A stretch of DNA of 35,534 nucleotides. Source: GBS-DC sp037442365. GTDB lineage: Bacteria > Armatimonadota > Fimbriimonadia > Fimbriimonadales > GBS-DC. This document shows, one piece after another, positions 16,063 to 24,213 of the stretch. Position numbers and translations under genes: made by a program. The first letter of the stretch is position 1, and the number at the start of each line of letters is the position of its first letter. The stretch covers positions 1-35,534 of the forward strand of contig JBBIQK010000029.1 in NCBI GenBank assembly GCA_037442365.1, given 5' to 3'. Under the pieces are notes generated by a model, which saw only the letters and a list, made by a program, of their open reading frames with translations, did not search any database and had not been told where the DNA came from.

Positions 16063-17291
16063 CGCTGATCACAGGGCTCGATATCGGCACGACGAAGGTG
16101 TGCTGCTTCGTGTTGCAGCGCGGGGCGGATGGAACGCTGCAACCTGCGGGCTACGGCGTCGCGCCTTGTCGTGGGCTGAAGCAGGGGCAGGTGGTCGATA
16201 TGGAGCAGACCGTCGCCGCCATCCAGCAAGCCGTCCACGAGGCGCAGGCGATGGGCGAAATCAACATCACGGGCGTCGTGCTGGGCGTCACGGGCGAACA
16301 CATCGAGTCGATTCAGCGGCGCGCCGAGATTACCATTACCCGCCCCGACCGCGAGGTGCTGCCCGAAGACATAGAGCGACTGCGCTACAACCTGCAGCAA
16401 ATCCATCTGCCGCCCGACCGCGAGCTGGTGCATACGCTGATTCGGCAATACATTCTCGATGGGCAGTCGGGTATTCTTAGCCCCCTCGGCATGAGCGCCT
16501 CGCATCTGCAGGCGGAGGCGACGCTCGTGACGGGCGGGCTGACTTTCCTGCAGAATCTGCGTCGTTGCGTGGAGCGTGCGGGGCTGGAGGTGCAGGCGTT
16601 AGCGCTGGAGCCGCTGGCGTCGGGATTGGCAACGCTGACCCCCGAAGAGCGCGAGATTGGCGTCGCGCTGATTGACATCGGCGGGGGCACGACCGATGTG
16701 GCGATTTTCATGGACGGCGCGCTCGTCTACACCAGCGCTGTGCCCTACGGCGGGAATCAGGTCACCCGCGATGTCTATATCATGTTTCGCCTGGCGGACC
16801 CACAGGAAGCCGAGCGATTGAAACACGAATTCGGGAGCGCGCTGGCGGCGCGTGTGCCCGAAACCGAGAGGGTATCCTATCGGGAAATGGGAACCAACGA
16901 GGAGCGTCGGGTGCCCCGGCGGCTATTTACGGAGGTTATCGAGGAGAGGATGCGTGAGATTCTGGAGCTTGCCCGCGAGGAGTTGGAGCGCTCTGGGCTG
17001 TACGACCGTCTGGCGGCAGGCGTCGTGCTGACTGGGGGCGGCTCGTGTCTGCCATGCACCACCGAGCTGGGGCGGCAGGTGTTCGACGCGCTGCCGGTGC
17101 GACTGGGGACGCCGCAGCCGCGTGAAGTCGCGCTGCCCAGCGCGCTCCAGAAACCCGCCTACGCGACAGCGGTCGGGCTTGCCCTCTACGGCGTGCAGCT
17201 CTTCCCAGAGACCGACCACCCGATTGCGCCCACTCGTTTATGGAAACAACTCGTTCGTACCGTGCAACGCTGGTTCCAACGCAATCGCTAA
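16059..17291 (+). CDS. ftsA: FtsA, actin-like Z-ring membrane anchor
   Basis: FtsA is an actin-fold ATPase that tethers FtsZ filaments to the membrane and recruits later division proteins. The 410-residue protein has the phosphate-1 loop GLDIGTTKVCCFV near residue 6, the phosphate-2 loop VALIDIGGGTTDVAIF near residue 203 and the adenosine motif GVVLTGGGSCLP near residue 322. The 1C-type subdomain block GVTGEHIESIQRRAEITI sits at about 75-95. The C-terminus ends in WKQLVRTVQRWFQRNR, a good amphipathic membrane-targeting helix. ATG 16059 forms an ATGA overlap with sbp. It is followed after 24 bases by ftsZ, the usual partner. Confidence 0.96.
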   Translation: MTLITGLDIGTTKVCCFVLQRGADGTLQPAGYGVAPCRGLKQGQVVDMEQTVAAIQQAVHEAQAMGEINITGVVLGVTGEHIESIQRRAEITITRPDREVLPEDIERLRYNLQQIHLPPDRELVHTLIRQYILDGQSGILSPLGMSASHLQAEATLVTGGLTFLQNLRRCVERAGLEVQALALEPLASGLATLTPEEREIGVALIDIGGGTTDVAIFMDGALVYTSAVPYGGNQVTRDVYIMFRLADPQEAERLKHEFGSALAARVPETERVSYREMGTNEERRVPRRLFTEVIEERMREILELAREELERSGLYDRLAAGVVLTGGGSCLPCTTELGRQVFDALPVRLGTPQPREVALPSALQKPAYATAVGLALYGVQLFPETDHPIAPTRLWKQLVRTVQRWFQRNR

Positions 17292-17315
17292 TCCCACCGT
17301 TTCAGGAGACTCGTC

Positions 17316-18509
17316 ATGGCAAAGGATCGCACGAATCATCGGGATACTGAACTACTGGAAGTGCAAGCCGTGTTGAAAGTGGTCGGCGTCGGCGGCGGCG
17401 GCGGCAACGCCGTGAACCGCATGATCGAAGTCGGCGTGCAGGGCGTGGAGTTTATCGCCATGAATACCGATGCACAGGTACTCAACAAATCGCGTGCGCC
17501 GATTAAGATGCAGCTGGGCGTCGGAATTACCCGCGGGCTGGGGGCAGGGGGCAATCCCGAAGCGGGACGAAGCGCTGCCGAAGAGAGCCGCCACGAAATC
17601 CGCAAGGTGCTGGAAGGGGCAGACCTTGTGTTCATCACCGCCGGGCTGGGGGGCGGTACGGGCACAGGCGCGGCGCCCATCATCGCCGAAATCGCCCAGG
17701 AACTGGGCGCGCTCACCATCGCCGTCGTCACCAAACCGTTCAAATTCGAAGGACCTCGACGCTGCAAAGTCGCCGAGGAAGGCGCGCAACAGCTGCGCAA
17801 ACATGTAGACGCAATGATCGTGGTGCAGAACGACCGCCTGATTGATGTGTCGGAGCGCACCACGACGATGACCGAGGCGTTTCGAATGGCGGACGATGTG
17901 CTGCGCAGCGGCGTGCAGGGCATCTCCGACATTATCAACTATGCAGGCGAGATTAATGTGGACTTCGCGGATGTACGCACCATCTTCGAAAACGCGGGCA
18001 CTGCGCTGATGGGCATCGGGAAAGGCACGGGCGAGACCCGCATGATTCAAGCCGTTCAGGAGGCGTCCACCAGCAAGCTGCTCGAATCGTCCATCTTCGG
18101 CGCGCGCCGGCTGCTGGTGAACATCACCACAGGCGAGGACATCGGCATCTTCGAAGTGCAGGAGGCGATGAACCTGCTCTACCAGATGACCGACCCGAAC
18201 GAGGCGAACATCATCTTCGGGCATGTGATCAAGCCGGGCATGACCGATGTGGTGCAGGTCACTGTGCTGGCGACGGGGTTTCCTGAGGAGCCGTTGCCCC
18301 ACGAGGCGGCGGTACAACTCAAGGCGCAGCCGGAGCCGCACCCGCTGGACTTCTTGCGCACGCGCCCGGAGACGCCGACCCCGACGCGCACGCCCGCGCC
18401 CGAACCGCCCCGCGCGGTGAATCCTACCCCTGAACGCCCCAAGCCGGAGCCGCGCGTGTCGCGGGAGGATCTGGAAGTGCCTACCTTTCTGCGCCGGCGC
18501 GGGCAGTAG
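17316..18509 (+). CDS. ftsZ: FtsZ, tubulin-like cell division GTPase
   Basis: FtsZ polymerises with GTP into the Z-ring that organises septation. The 397-residue protein carries the tubulin signature G112-G-G-T-G-T-G118 and the N-terminal VVGVGGGGGNAVNRM loop. It also has the MNTDAQ and FEGPRR segments and the synergy-loop region NYAGEINVDFADVRTI, whose acidic residues complete the GTPase site. A Pro/Thr-rich linker (about 340-383) leads to the conserved tail LEVPTFLRR, which binds FtsA. AGGAG lies about 8 bases before the ATG. It is the last gene of the dcw cluster and is followed by a GC-rich hairpin. The disordered linker is of ordinary length. Confidence 0.98.
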   Translation: MAKDRTNHRDTELLEVQAVLKVVGVGGGGGNAVNRMIEVGVQGVEFIAMNTDAQVLNKSRAPIKMQLGVGITRGLGAGGNPEAGRSAAEESRHEIRKVLEGADLVFITAGLGGGTGTGAAPIIAEIAQELGALTIAVVTKPFKFEGPRRCKVAEEGAQQLRKHVDAMIVVQNDRLIDVSERTTTMTEAFRMADDVLRSGVQGISDIINYAGEINVDFADVRTIFENAGTALMGIGKGTGETRMIQAVQEASTSKLLESSIFGARRLLVNITTGEDIGIFEVQEAMNLLYQMTDPNEANIIFGHVIKPGMTDVVQVTVLATGFPEEPLPHEAAVQLKAQPEPHPLDFLRTRPETPTPTRTPAPEPPRAVNPTPERPKPEPRVSREDLEVPTFLRRRGQ

Positions 18510-18523
18510 ACGCCTATGCACCT

Positions 18524-18554
18524 GCACAGCCCCCGATACCTTCGGGGGCTGTGC
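18524..18554 (+). terminator. Strong hairpin after ftsZ, possible end of the dcw transcript
   Basis: A perfect 13-bp GC-rich stem (18524-18536 with 18542-18554) with a 5-base loop begins 14 bases after the ftsZ stop. No U-tract follows, so it may stabilise the 3' end or pause polymerase rather than act as a classical intrinsic terminator. Confidence 0.55.
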
Positions 18555-18567
18555 CAATTGAGGGGTA

Positions 18568-18746
18568 TAATACCAACTGCGCATTCAGAGTTCGTCAATT
18601 GCCGCGCACGTGCCTGCAGAGACGAACTGTTGCCCGCGCCCTGCGACTATGGAGTGCTGAAGCGTCAGCTTCAGCGTCGCGGAAGCTCCGCTTCCGCACT
18701 CCATAAATTGCTGCTTTGCGAACTCTGAGCCGCCGATCGGTATAAT
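18568..18746. repeat. MITE-like element, copy A
   Basis: About 180 bp with ends shared by copy B (29084-29259): a left end TAATACCAA(C/A)TG(C/T)GC followed by TCAGAGTTC/TCAAAGTTC, and a right end CGAA(C/G)TCTGA...GAT(C/T)GGTATAA. The termini are imperfect inverted repeats, including TCAGAGTTCG (18585-18594) against CGAACTCTGA (18719-18728). Inside, TATGGAGTGC (18648-18657) pairs with GCACTCCATA (18696-18705) and encloses two hairpins (TGAAGC/GCTTCA and GGAAGC/GCTTCC), giving a three-way junction. It has no open reading frame. It occupies nearly the whole 258-bp gap between ftsZ and the next gene, and its right end supplies a TATAAT. Confidence 0.7.
18741..18746 (+). promoter_or_regulatory. 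Possible -10 box at the end of repeat copy A
   Basis: TATAAT lies 22 bases before the start at 18768. No good TTGACA-like hexamer sits 16-18 bp upstream; TTGCGA at 18717-18722 is the nearest. The repeat element may provide the promoter for the downstream operon, but this is speculative. Confidence 0.35.
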
Positions 18747-18767
18747 CTATTTGCTCGGGGGAGAATG

Positions 18768-19238
18768 ATGAAACCGCAGGAACCCTACAATTCGAACGAG
18801 CGGTTCACGCCCGATGAAGCTGTGGAGATCCTCAAACGGGCAGCCGCCCTGGAAAAAGAGCGGTTTTCCGTCGAGGACCTCTGCACGATGGCGCAGGAAG
18901 CCGGGGTGAGCCGCGAAGCCGTGATGCAAGCCATCGCGGAACACCGAAGCCAACAGCAACAAATCGCCCAGGAGCAGGAGCGACACGCACGCGAATACGC
19001 TCTCCAGCAACAGCAAGAGAGAAATTTCTGGATGCAACTGTACCAGATTGCCATGCTTTTGCTGGTGTTTCTCGGGATTTTTGCCCTATCGGTTATGTGC
19101 CTTTTTCCCCCATCGTATCAGAACAAACCTGCCCAGCCTCCCAGGTGGGCAGAACAACGCACTGAACTGGAGCGTCGAATCCTGCAGCTTCACATCGAGC
19201 AACACAATCCAATACAGCGGGAGCCTCTGGGACGATAA
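18768..19238 (+). CDS. Small membrane protein with N-terminal helical domain, function unknown
   Basis: This is a 156-residue protein. Its N-terminal part (about 10-60) is a helical module, TPDEAVEILKRAAALEKERFSVEDLCTMAQEAGVSREAVMQAIAEH. It resembles the helical N-terminal modules often attached to small bacterial membrane proteins, though I cannot name a family. A Gln/Glu-rich coiled-coil stretch (about 60-88) follows, then one strong membrane helix (about 93-115) and a polar C-terminus. Two adjacent ATGs exist (18765 and 18768); GGGGGAG just upstream is better spaced for the second. The gene lies 26 bases before the TPR gene and may open that operon. No function can be assigned. Confidence 0.7.
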   Translation: MKPQEPYNSNERFTPDEAVEILKRAAALEKERFSVEDLCTMAQEAGVSREAVMQAIAEHRSQQQQIAQEQERHAREYALQQQQERNFWMQLYQIAMLLLVFLGIFALSVMCLFPPSYQNKPAQPPRWAEQRTELERRILQLHIEQHNPIQREPLGR

Positions 19239-19264
19239 GCTGAGGTACAATACGGCGGGGAGCG

Positions 19265-20353
19265 ATGACGAGGAACGGCACGACAGACACCGACGCGCCC
19301 GCTGAGCGATTGATGCGCGAGGCGGTGGCGCTGTACGAGCAGGGGCGACTGGAGGAGGCGCTGCTGGCATGCGAAGGCGCGCTGGCGTTGGACGACAAAT
19401 ACGCCCCCGCCCTGTCGCTGAAGGGGCTGATTCACGAGCGCCGCGGTCAGGTTGCGGAAGCCATCGACGCCTACGAGCGTGTGCAGGCAGTGAACCCGCT
19501 GGGGGTCGCCGAGCGTGCGCGGCTGGAGGCGTTGCGTCGCCAGACGCGCGCGGCGCTACGCCCTGCGCCCGTGCGTCCCTTGTGGCAGGAGACGCTGCCC
19601 GTCGCGCTGGCGTTTCTGGGCGTGGGGCTGGTGCTGCTGATTGGTTTCGCGCTGATTCTGCGCTGGAGCGCGCCGACGCCTGCGCCCGCGCCTGTCCCGT
19701 CGGCGGCGACGAGTGGGGAGACAGTCTCGCCCATCAACCCGCCGCCCAGCACAATCCCTGCGCCGCCTGCGGAGCCGCCCCAGCAAAACCCGCCGCAGGC
19801 TATCGTCCCGCCTGTGATGGTAGACCCCTCCCGATTGGCGCTTGCGCCTGCGGAGCCTGCGCCGCCGCGCGGCGCGATTCCGACCCTGCCCGCGCCCGAC
19901 TCCGAAGCCAAGCCCGCGCCGAAACAAGAGACGCCCAAGACCAACGGCGCGCCCAGCCGCGACTCCGAGGTGATGCCCGATGTGAAGGTGGAAGAGACCC
20001 AGCGCGGCGTGTACGAAATCCGTGTGGAACGCGCGCCCTCTCAGTCGCAAAGTCGTCCTGCCAATCGCGCCTCGGACGCGCTGACGCAGGCGCAGAACCT
20101 GCAGCGCGCGGGCAACTATCGTGAGGCAATCCAGGCATACCTGCAGGCGTTGCCGACTGCGCCCAACCCCGCCGAAGTGCATCAGCAGATTGCAACTTGC
20201 TACCTGCGCCTGAACGAGAAGGCGAACGCGCGCACGCATTTCCTGCAGGCGATTGCCGAGTATGAGCGCCAGATTCAGGCAGGGCGCGATGTGGAGACGG
20301 CGCGACAGGGCATCGCCGCCTGTCAAAACGGGCTACTGTTATGCAACGAGTAG
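19265..20353 (+). CDS. Membrane-anchored TPR protein
   Basis: The 362-residue protein has an N-terminal TPR-type helical region (about 13-85, AVALYEQGRLEEALLACEGALALDDKYAPALSLKGLIHERRGQVAEAIDAYERVQAVNP). One transmembrane helix (about 108-130) follows, then a long Pro/Ala-rich linker (about 132-240) and a C-terminal TPR block (about 272-355, LQRAGNYREAIQAYLQALPTAPNPAEVHQQIATCYLRLNEKANARTHFLQAIAEYERQ). The layout places TPR domains on both sides of the membrane, suggesting a scaffold. GGGGAG is 5 bases before the ATG. The stop overlaps the next gene by 13 bases. No specific partner can be identified from sequence. Confidence 0.8.
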   Translation: MTRNGTTDTDAPAERLMREAVALYEQGRLEEALLACEGALALDDKYAPALSLKGLIHERRGQVAEAIDAYERVQAVNPLGVAERARLEALRRQTRAALRPAPVRPLWQETLPVALAFLGVGLVLLIGFALILRWSAPTPAPAPVPSAATSGETVSPINPPPSTIPAPPAEPPQQNPPQAIVPPVMVDPSRLALAPAEPAPPRGAIPTLPAPDSEAKPAPKQETPKTNGAPSRDSEVMPDVKVEETQRGVYEIRVERAPSQSQSRPANRASDALTQAQNLQRAGNYREAIQAYLQALPTAPNPAEVHQQIATCYLRLNEKANARTHFLQAIAEYERQIQAGRDVETARQGIAACQNGLLLCNE

Positions 20354-21798
20354 TCGCGCTGCTGGGGCTTGCACTCACACTGTGGGCGGTTAGCTGGGCG
20401 CAGCCGATACTGCTGATTTTTGCCGATCCCGCGCCGCCGACACAGCACAACGACCAGCCCTACGACCCCAACATCGACCTCAAACCGCACCTGACGCCGT
20501 TCTTGCAGGAGCTGCGCAAGGTGCGCGTGGAGTGGTACGCGCCAAGCCATCGGGCAGCGCAGCAACTGGCTGCCGCGCGCGGACTGAATGCGGAGCAGCT
20601 GGCGAACCCAACGCCTGCCCTGCGCGGGCAACTGGCGCGTGCGTGGGGCGCGGAATTCGTGATGACGGTGCGCTGTACCCGCGCGCCGGAACAGACCAGC
20701 TACGAGTACGCCATCCGCGTCTGGCGGCTGGGCGCACGCGCGCCTGTGTGGGAGAGCGAGGGCTTCCAGCAGGTCGCCTCTCAGCAGGGGCGGTCGGACG
20801 ATACGACTGCGCTTCAAACGCTGGGACGCACAGTCGCCATGCGTTTGGACAGCGAACTGTGGGACACTCTCCCGCGCGTCGCGGAGCAAATTCAGACTCC
20901 CGCCCCAACTGCCCAACCCAGCGGCGGCGCTCCGCCCGATGAGCCGAAGGCGCTTGCGGAGCAACTGCTGCGCGAGGGGAAACTGACGCAGGCGTTGCCC
21001 CATCTACGCGCCGCCGTGAATGCGCAGCCTGACGACGCCGACCTGCGCATGGAACTGGTTCGTCTCTACCGTCGCCTGAACATGAACGAGCAGGCGCAAC
21101 GCGAGCTGGCGCGCGTGATACAACTGCGCCCCGACGACGAGCGATTCGCGCTGGAGTGGGCGTCGCTGTTGAAAGCGGAGGGAAAGGCGACGGAGGCGAT
21201 TGCTCGCCTGCAGGAAGCCCTGAACGCACAGCCCAATTCGGTCGCGCTGCGCCTGGCGCTGGTCGATATGCTTCTCGAGCAGGGCGACGCGAACGCCGCC
21301 GCCCGAACCCTGCAACCGATTGCCGAGCAGAACGGCGCGGAGGTCGCCTATCGGCGCTACCTACTTCTGGGGGCGACTCGCGCGCTGGGGAGCCTGCCCG
21401 ACGGGACCTACGAACTTACCGACGCGCGCGCCGCGCTGTGGTTGCAAATCGCCAGCGGACTGCTCACCGACCTCGCCAGCGAGCTTCTGGATTTGCGTCG
21501 GCTCGCCAGCGATCCCAGCCCCAACTGGAGCGCACTGCGCACACGGGGCGAGCAAGCGGTGCTGCACGCGCTGGACATCGGGCGGTGGCTGGAGCGCGTC
21601 CAGCCTACTGAGTCAACCCGCCGCACAGTCGCCCATGCCCGCTTTGCCAGCCAGATGCTGGTGCAAGCGGCGCAGCAAATGGCACGATACTTGCTGTCGC
21701 GCAACCCGGAGGAGGAGGCGCGCGCCAGCCTGCTGCGCGTGGAAGCCCTGCGCGAGCTGGAGTCGGCGCGAAACGCGCTTCCGAAACGCACGCCATGA
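20341..21798 (+). CDS. Secreted TPR protein
   Basis: The 485-residue protein begins with a signal peptide (about 1-20, cleavage likely near SWAQ). A mixed alpha/beta region (about 25-190) contains EFVMTVRCTRAPEQTSYEYAIRVWRLG, resembling periplasmic beta-rich modules. TPR repeats follow at about 203-335 (EQLLREGKLTQALPHLRAAVNAQPDDADLRMELVRLYRRLNMNEQAQRELARVIQLRPDD and the next two units). An alpha-helical C-terminal region (about 345-480) does not match a family I know. It overlaps the previous gene by 13 bases and the next by ATGA, so all three should be made together. Probable location is the periplasm or cell surface. Function is unknown. Confidence 0.8.
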   Translation: MQRVVALLGLALTLWAVSWAQPILLIFADPAPPTQHNDQPYDPNIDLKPHLTPFLQELRKVRVEWYAPSHRAAQQLAAARGLNAEQLANPTPALRGQLARAWGAEFVMTVRCTRAPEQTSYEYAIRVWRLGARAPVWESEGFQQVASQQGRSDDTTALQTLGRTVAMRLDSELWDTLPRVAEQIQTPAPTAQPSGGAPPDEPKALAEQLLREGKLTQALPHLRAAVNAQPDDADLRMELVRLYRRLNMNEQAQRELARVIQLRPDDERFALEWASLLKAEGKATEAIARLQEALNAQPNSVALRLALVDMLLEQGDANAAARTLQPIAEQNGAEVAYRRYLLLGATRALGSLPDGTYELTDARAALWLQIASGLLTDLASELLDLRRLASDPSPNWSALRTRGEQAVLHALDIGRWLERVQPTESTRRTVAHARFASQMLVQAAQQMARYLLSRNPEEEARASLLRVEALRELESARNALPKRTP

Positions 21799-22460
21799 CC
21801 GACTGGACTTCGCTGGGGATTGGGTTGGGACTCGCGCTTGCAGGGGGGATGCTCATCACTCTGGGCAGCCGTCGCTGGAGCCTGTGCCCCCTGCAAAACT
21901 GCCCTGCGCTGGAGACGGGGCAGCGTGTGGCGTTCACCGTTGCGGGGAAACAGTACGCGACGGCGCTGCAGGGGGTGGACGGCGATTCGCTGATTCTCAC
22001 GCCGCCATTAGAGCGCGGGTTGCCCATGTCGTTTGAGGCGGGAACTTTCGCTGAAGTGCGCCTGACGACTCCTGCGGGCGTCTACGAAGCGCATGTCCAG
22101 TTTGTGGGGCGTCGGGCGCATCCCCAGCCGTGTCTGATTGCGCGGGTCGCCTCCCGCTGGCGGCATATCCAGCGACGCCGCTACGAGCGTGTGCTGCTGC
22201 CCGATGAGGTGACGGTCGCGCTGCAGGTGGGCGACGACTGCTGGGTCGGCTGGGCGCACGACGCCAGTCAAGGGGGACTGCGTTTGAACGCGCCCGTCGC
22301 GGTCGCCCCCAGCGCGCCTGTGGTGGTGGAGATACCCGCTGCGCTGAGCGGCATCCTGTGTTGCACGGGCGCGTGTCATGCGCGCGTGGTCGCCTGTGAG
22401 CGCGCCCCAACACGCTACGGCTACATGTACCAGCTGCGACTTGCGTTCGTCGATGGATAG
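21795..22460 (+). CDS. PilZ-domain protein, probable cyclic-di-GMP receptor
   Basis: The 221-residue protein has an N-terminal hydrophobic helix (about 6-26) and a beta-rich region similar in layout to the YcgR N-terminal domain (about 40-115). A C-terminal PilZ domain (about 125-220) follows. Both cyclic-di-GMP-binding signatures are present: R128-x-x-x-R132 within RRRYER, and D156-x-S-x-x-G161 within HDASQGGLRL, at the usual spacing. Binding of the second messenger is therefore likely. The neighbours (two TPR proteins and a family 2 glycosyltransferase, all overlapping) suggest control of a surface glycan or its export, by analogy with PilZ-regulated polysaccharide systems; this is inference. 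The start overlaps the previous stop (ATGA). Confidence 0.88.
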   Translation: MTDWTSLGIGLGLALAGGMLITLGSRRWSLCPLQNCPALETGQRVAFTVAGKQYATALQGVDGDSLILTPPLERGLPMSFEAGTFAEVRLTTPAGVYEAHVQFVGRRAHPQPCLIARVASRWRHIQRRRYERVLLPDEVTVALQVGDDCWVGWAHDASQGGLRLNAPVAVAPSAPVVVEIPAALSGILCCTGACHARVVACERAPTRYGYMYQLRLAFVDG

Positions 22461-23379
22461 TCGCCTCGATGTGTCCGTAATCATCGTCAGCTACAACACG
22501 CGCGAGCTGCTGCGCGAGTGCCTCGAATCGCTCCTGTGCCCACCTGCAGGGGCTACCACCCCCACACTTGAGGTGATTGTGGTCGACAACGCCTCCGCCG
22601 ACGGCAGCGCACAGATGGTCGCCGAGCAGTTCCCTCAGGTACGCCTGATTGCTAATCCCGACAATCGCGGGTTCGGCGCGGCGTGCAATCAGGGGCTGGT
22701 GGCGGCGCAGGGACGATACGCCCTCATCCTCAACGCCGACATTCGCGCGCAGGCGAGTGCGCTGGGGCGGCTGGTACAGTTTATGGACGCCCATCCCGAC
22801 GCCGCCATGTGCGGGGGACAGTTGCGCTATCCCGACGGGCGCGTTCAACCCTCCTGCGCCCGCGAGTTGACCCTCTGGTGGGTCTTCTGCGAGCAAAGCA
22901 TGCTGGCGAAGTTGTTCCCGCGCGTGCGCCTGTTTGGGGGCTACTGGCGCACGGAGTGGGACTTCAACGCAACCATCGAGACGGAGCAGGTGATGGGCGC
23001 ATGCATGCTCCTGCGTCGCCCGTTCCCGCGCTTTGACGAGGCGTATTTTCTCTATTGCGAGGATACCGACCTGTGCTACCGCGTGCGCCAGTCGGGCGGC
23101 AGAATTTACTATGTGCATGACGCAGTCTTTGTGCATCATCTGGGCGCGAGCGGCGAACCCCAGCGGGCGCAGATGGTGATTTACTACAATCGGGGCAAGG
23201 AGCGCTATTTCCGCAAGTTTCACGGGGCGTGGCAGGCGCGGGTCTGTTGCTGGCTGAACAAAAGCGGCGCGCTGCTACGCGTGGCGATAGGCATGCTGGG
23301 GACTGCGCTCACGCTGGGCAGGCGTCCGCGTTTGCGTCAATACGCCTCGACTTTCTGGCAGGTGTGGCGCGGGTCATAG
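22453..23379 (+). CDS. Family 2 glycosyltransferase (rhamnosyltransferase-like)
   Basis: This 308-residue GT-A fold enzyme has the N-terminal VSVIIVSYNTRELLRECLESLL block, EVIVVDNASADGSAQMVAEQFP, and NRGFGAACNQGLVAAQGRYALILNADIRA, where the N-A-D element stands at the DXD metal-binding position. The distal block FDEAYFLYCEDTDLCYRVRQSGGRIYYVHDAVFVHHLGAS is characteristic of WbbL/RfbF-type transferases that extend lipid-linked glycans, often with rhamnose. The donor sugar cannot be read from sequence. ATG 22453 lies inside the end of the PilZ gene (8-base overlap). A short hydrophobic stretch near residues 272-290 may attach it to the membrane. Its stop overlaps the convergent aroE stop by 6 bases. 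Confidence 0.9.
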   Translation: MDSRLDVSVIIVSYNTRELLRECLESLLCPPAGATTPTLEVIVVDNASADGSAQMVAEQFPQVRLIANPDNRGFGAACNQGLVAAQGRYALILNADIRAQASALGRLVQFMDAHPDAAMCGGQLRYPDGRVQPSCARELTLWWVFCEQSMLAKLFPRVRLFGGYWRTEWDFNATIETEQVMGACMLLRRPFPRFDEAYFLYCEDTDLCYRVRQSGGRIYYVHDAVFVHHLGASGEPQRAQMVIYYNRGKERYFRKFHGAWQARVCCWLNKSGALLRVAIGMLGTALTLGRRPRLRQYASTFWQVWRGS

Positions 23380-24213
23380 TCCCAGCGCGTGCAGAGCGGC
23401 GTCGCGCATCACCGCCACGGGCGCCGGCACGCCCGTCCAGCGTTCGAACGCCAACGCGCCCTGATGCGCCAGCATGCCCAGCCCGTCGATGGTCTTCAAG
23501 CCGTGCGACTTCGCCGCCTGAAGCAGGCGCGTCTCCAGCGGGCGGTACACCAGGTCGCACACCCAGCACGCTTCGGGCAGCGCCTCCAGCGGCAGGGGCG
23601 GCATGCTCGCCTCGTCGGGCGTCATCCCCAGCGAGGTACAGTTCACGACGCCGCGGATTTGCGCCGCATGCGGAGTGAGCGCGTCGCGTTCCAGCGGCAG
23701 CACGGCGTCAACCCCAAGCGCCTCTGCCAGCGCGTGCGCCCGATCCAGCGAGCGGTTCGCCAGAATCACCGTACAACCCTGTGTCTGCAGGGCATACACT
23801 ACCGCACGCGCTGCGCCTCCCGCGCCCAGCACCAGCACCGTCTGCCCCGCAGGGTTCACGCCCCCCTCGCGGAGCGCGTGCAGGAACCCCTCCGCGTCGG
23901 TGTTATCGCCTACCAGTCGATCGCCGTCCCAGAAGAGCGTGTTGACCGCGCCGATGCGACGGGCGGCGTCTGTCAGCCCGTCCAGCAGGGGGATGACCGC
24001 CTCCTTGTGCGGGATGGTCAGGTTCAGCCCGCGCACGCCCAGCCCGCGCATGCCCCGTATCGCGTCCGCAAGCCTGTCGGGCGCGACTTCGAATGCGAGG
24101 TAGACCCCATTCAGCCCCAACGATTGGAACGCCGCGTTATGCATCGCGGGAGAAAGCGAATGGCGCACGGGGTAGCCCAGCACGCCCGTTAGCCATGTGT
24201 GCGCGTTTATCAT
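23374..24213 (-). CDS. aroE: Shikimate dehydrogenase AroE
   Basis: AroE is a cytoplasmic NADPH-dependent enzyme reducing 3-dehydroshikimate to shikimate in aromatic amino acid synthesis. The 279-residue protein shows the substrate-binding GYPVRHSLSPAMHNAAF near residue 14, the catalytic-lysine motif NLTIPHKEAV, and DNTDAEGFLHAL with the catalytic aspartate. It also has the nucleotide loop VLGAGGAARAVVYAL and the ANRSLDRAHAL segment that favours NADP. The C-terminal GLGMLAHQGALAFERWTG block is intact. ATG at 24213 overlaps the yqeG stop (TGATG), so it is coupled. The 3' end overlaps the opposing glycosyltransferase gene by 6 bases. Confidence 0.97.
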   Translation of the reverse strand: MINAHTWLTGVLGYPVRHSLSPAMHNAAFQSLGLNGVYLAFEVAPDRLADAIRGMRGLGVRGLNLTIPHKEAVIPLLDGLTDAARRIGAVNTLFWDGDRLVGDNTDAEGFLHALREGGVNPAGQTVLVLGAGGAARAVVYALQTQGCTVILANRSLDRAHALAEALGVDAVLPLERDALTPHAAQIRGVVNCTSLGMTPDEASMPPLPLEALPEACWVCDLVYRPLETRLLQAAKSHGLKTIDGLGMLAHQGALAFERWTGVPAPVAVMRDAALHALGL

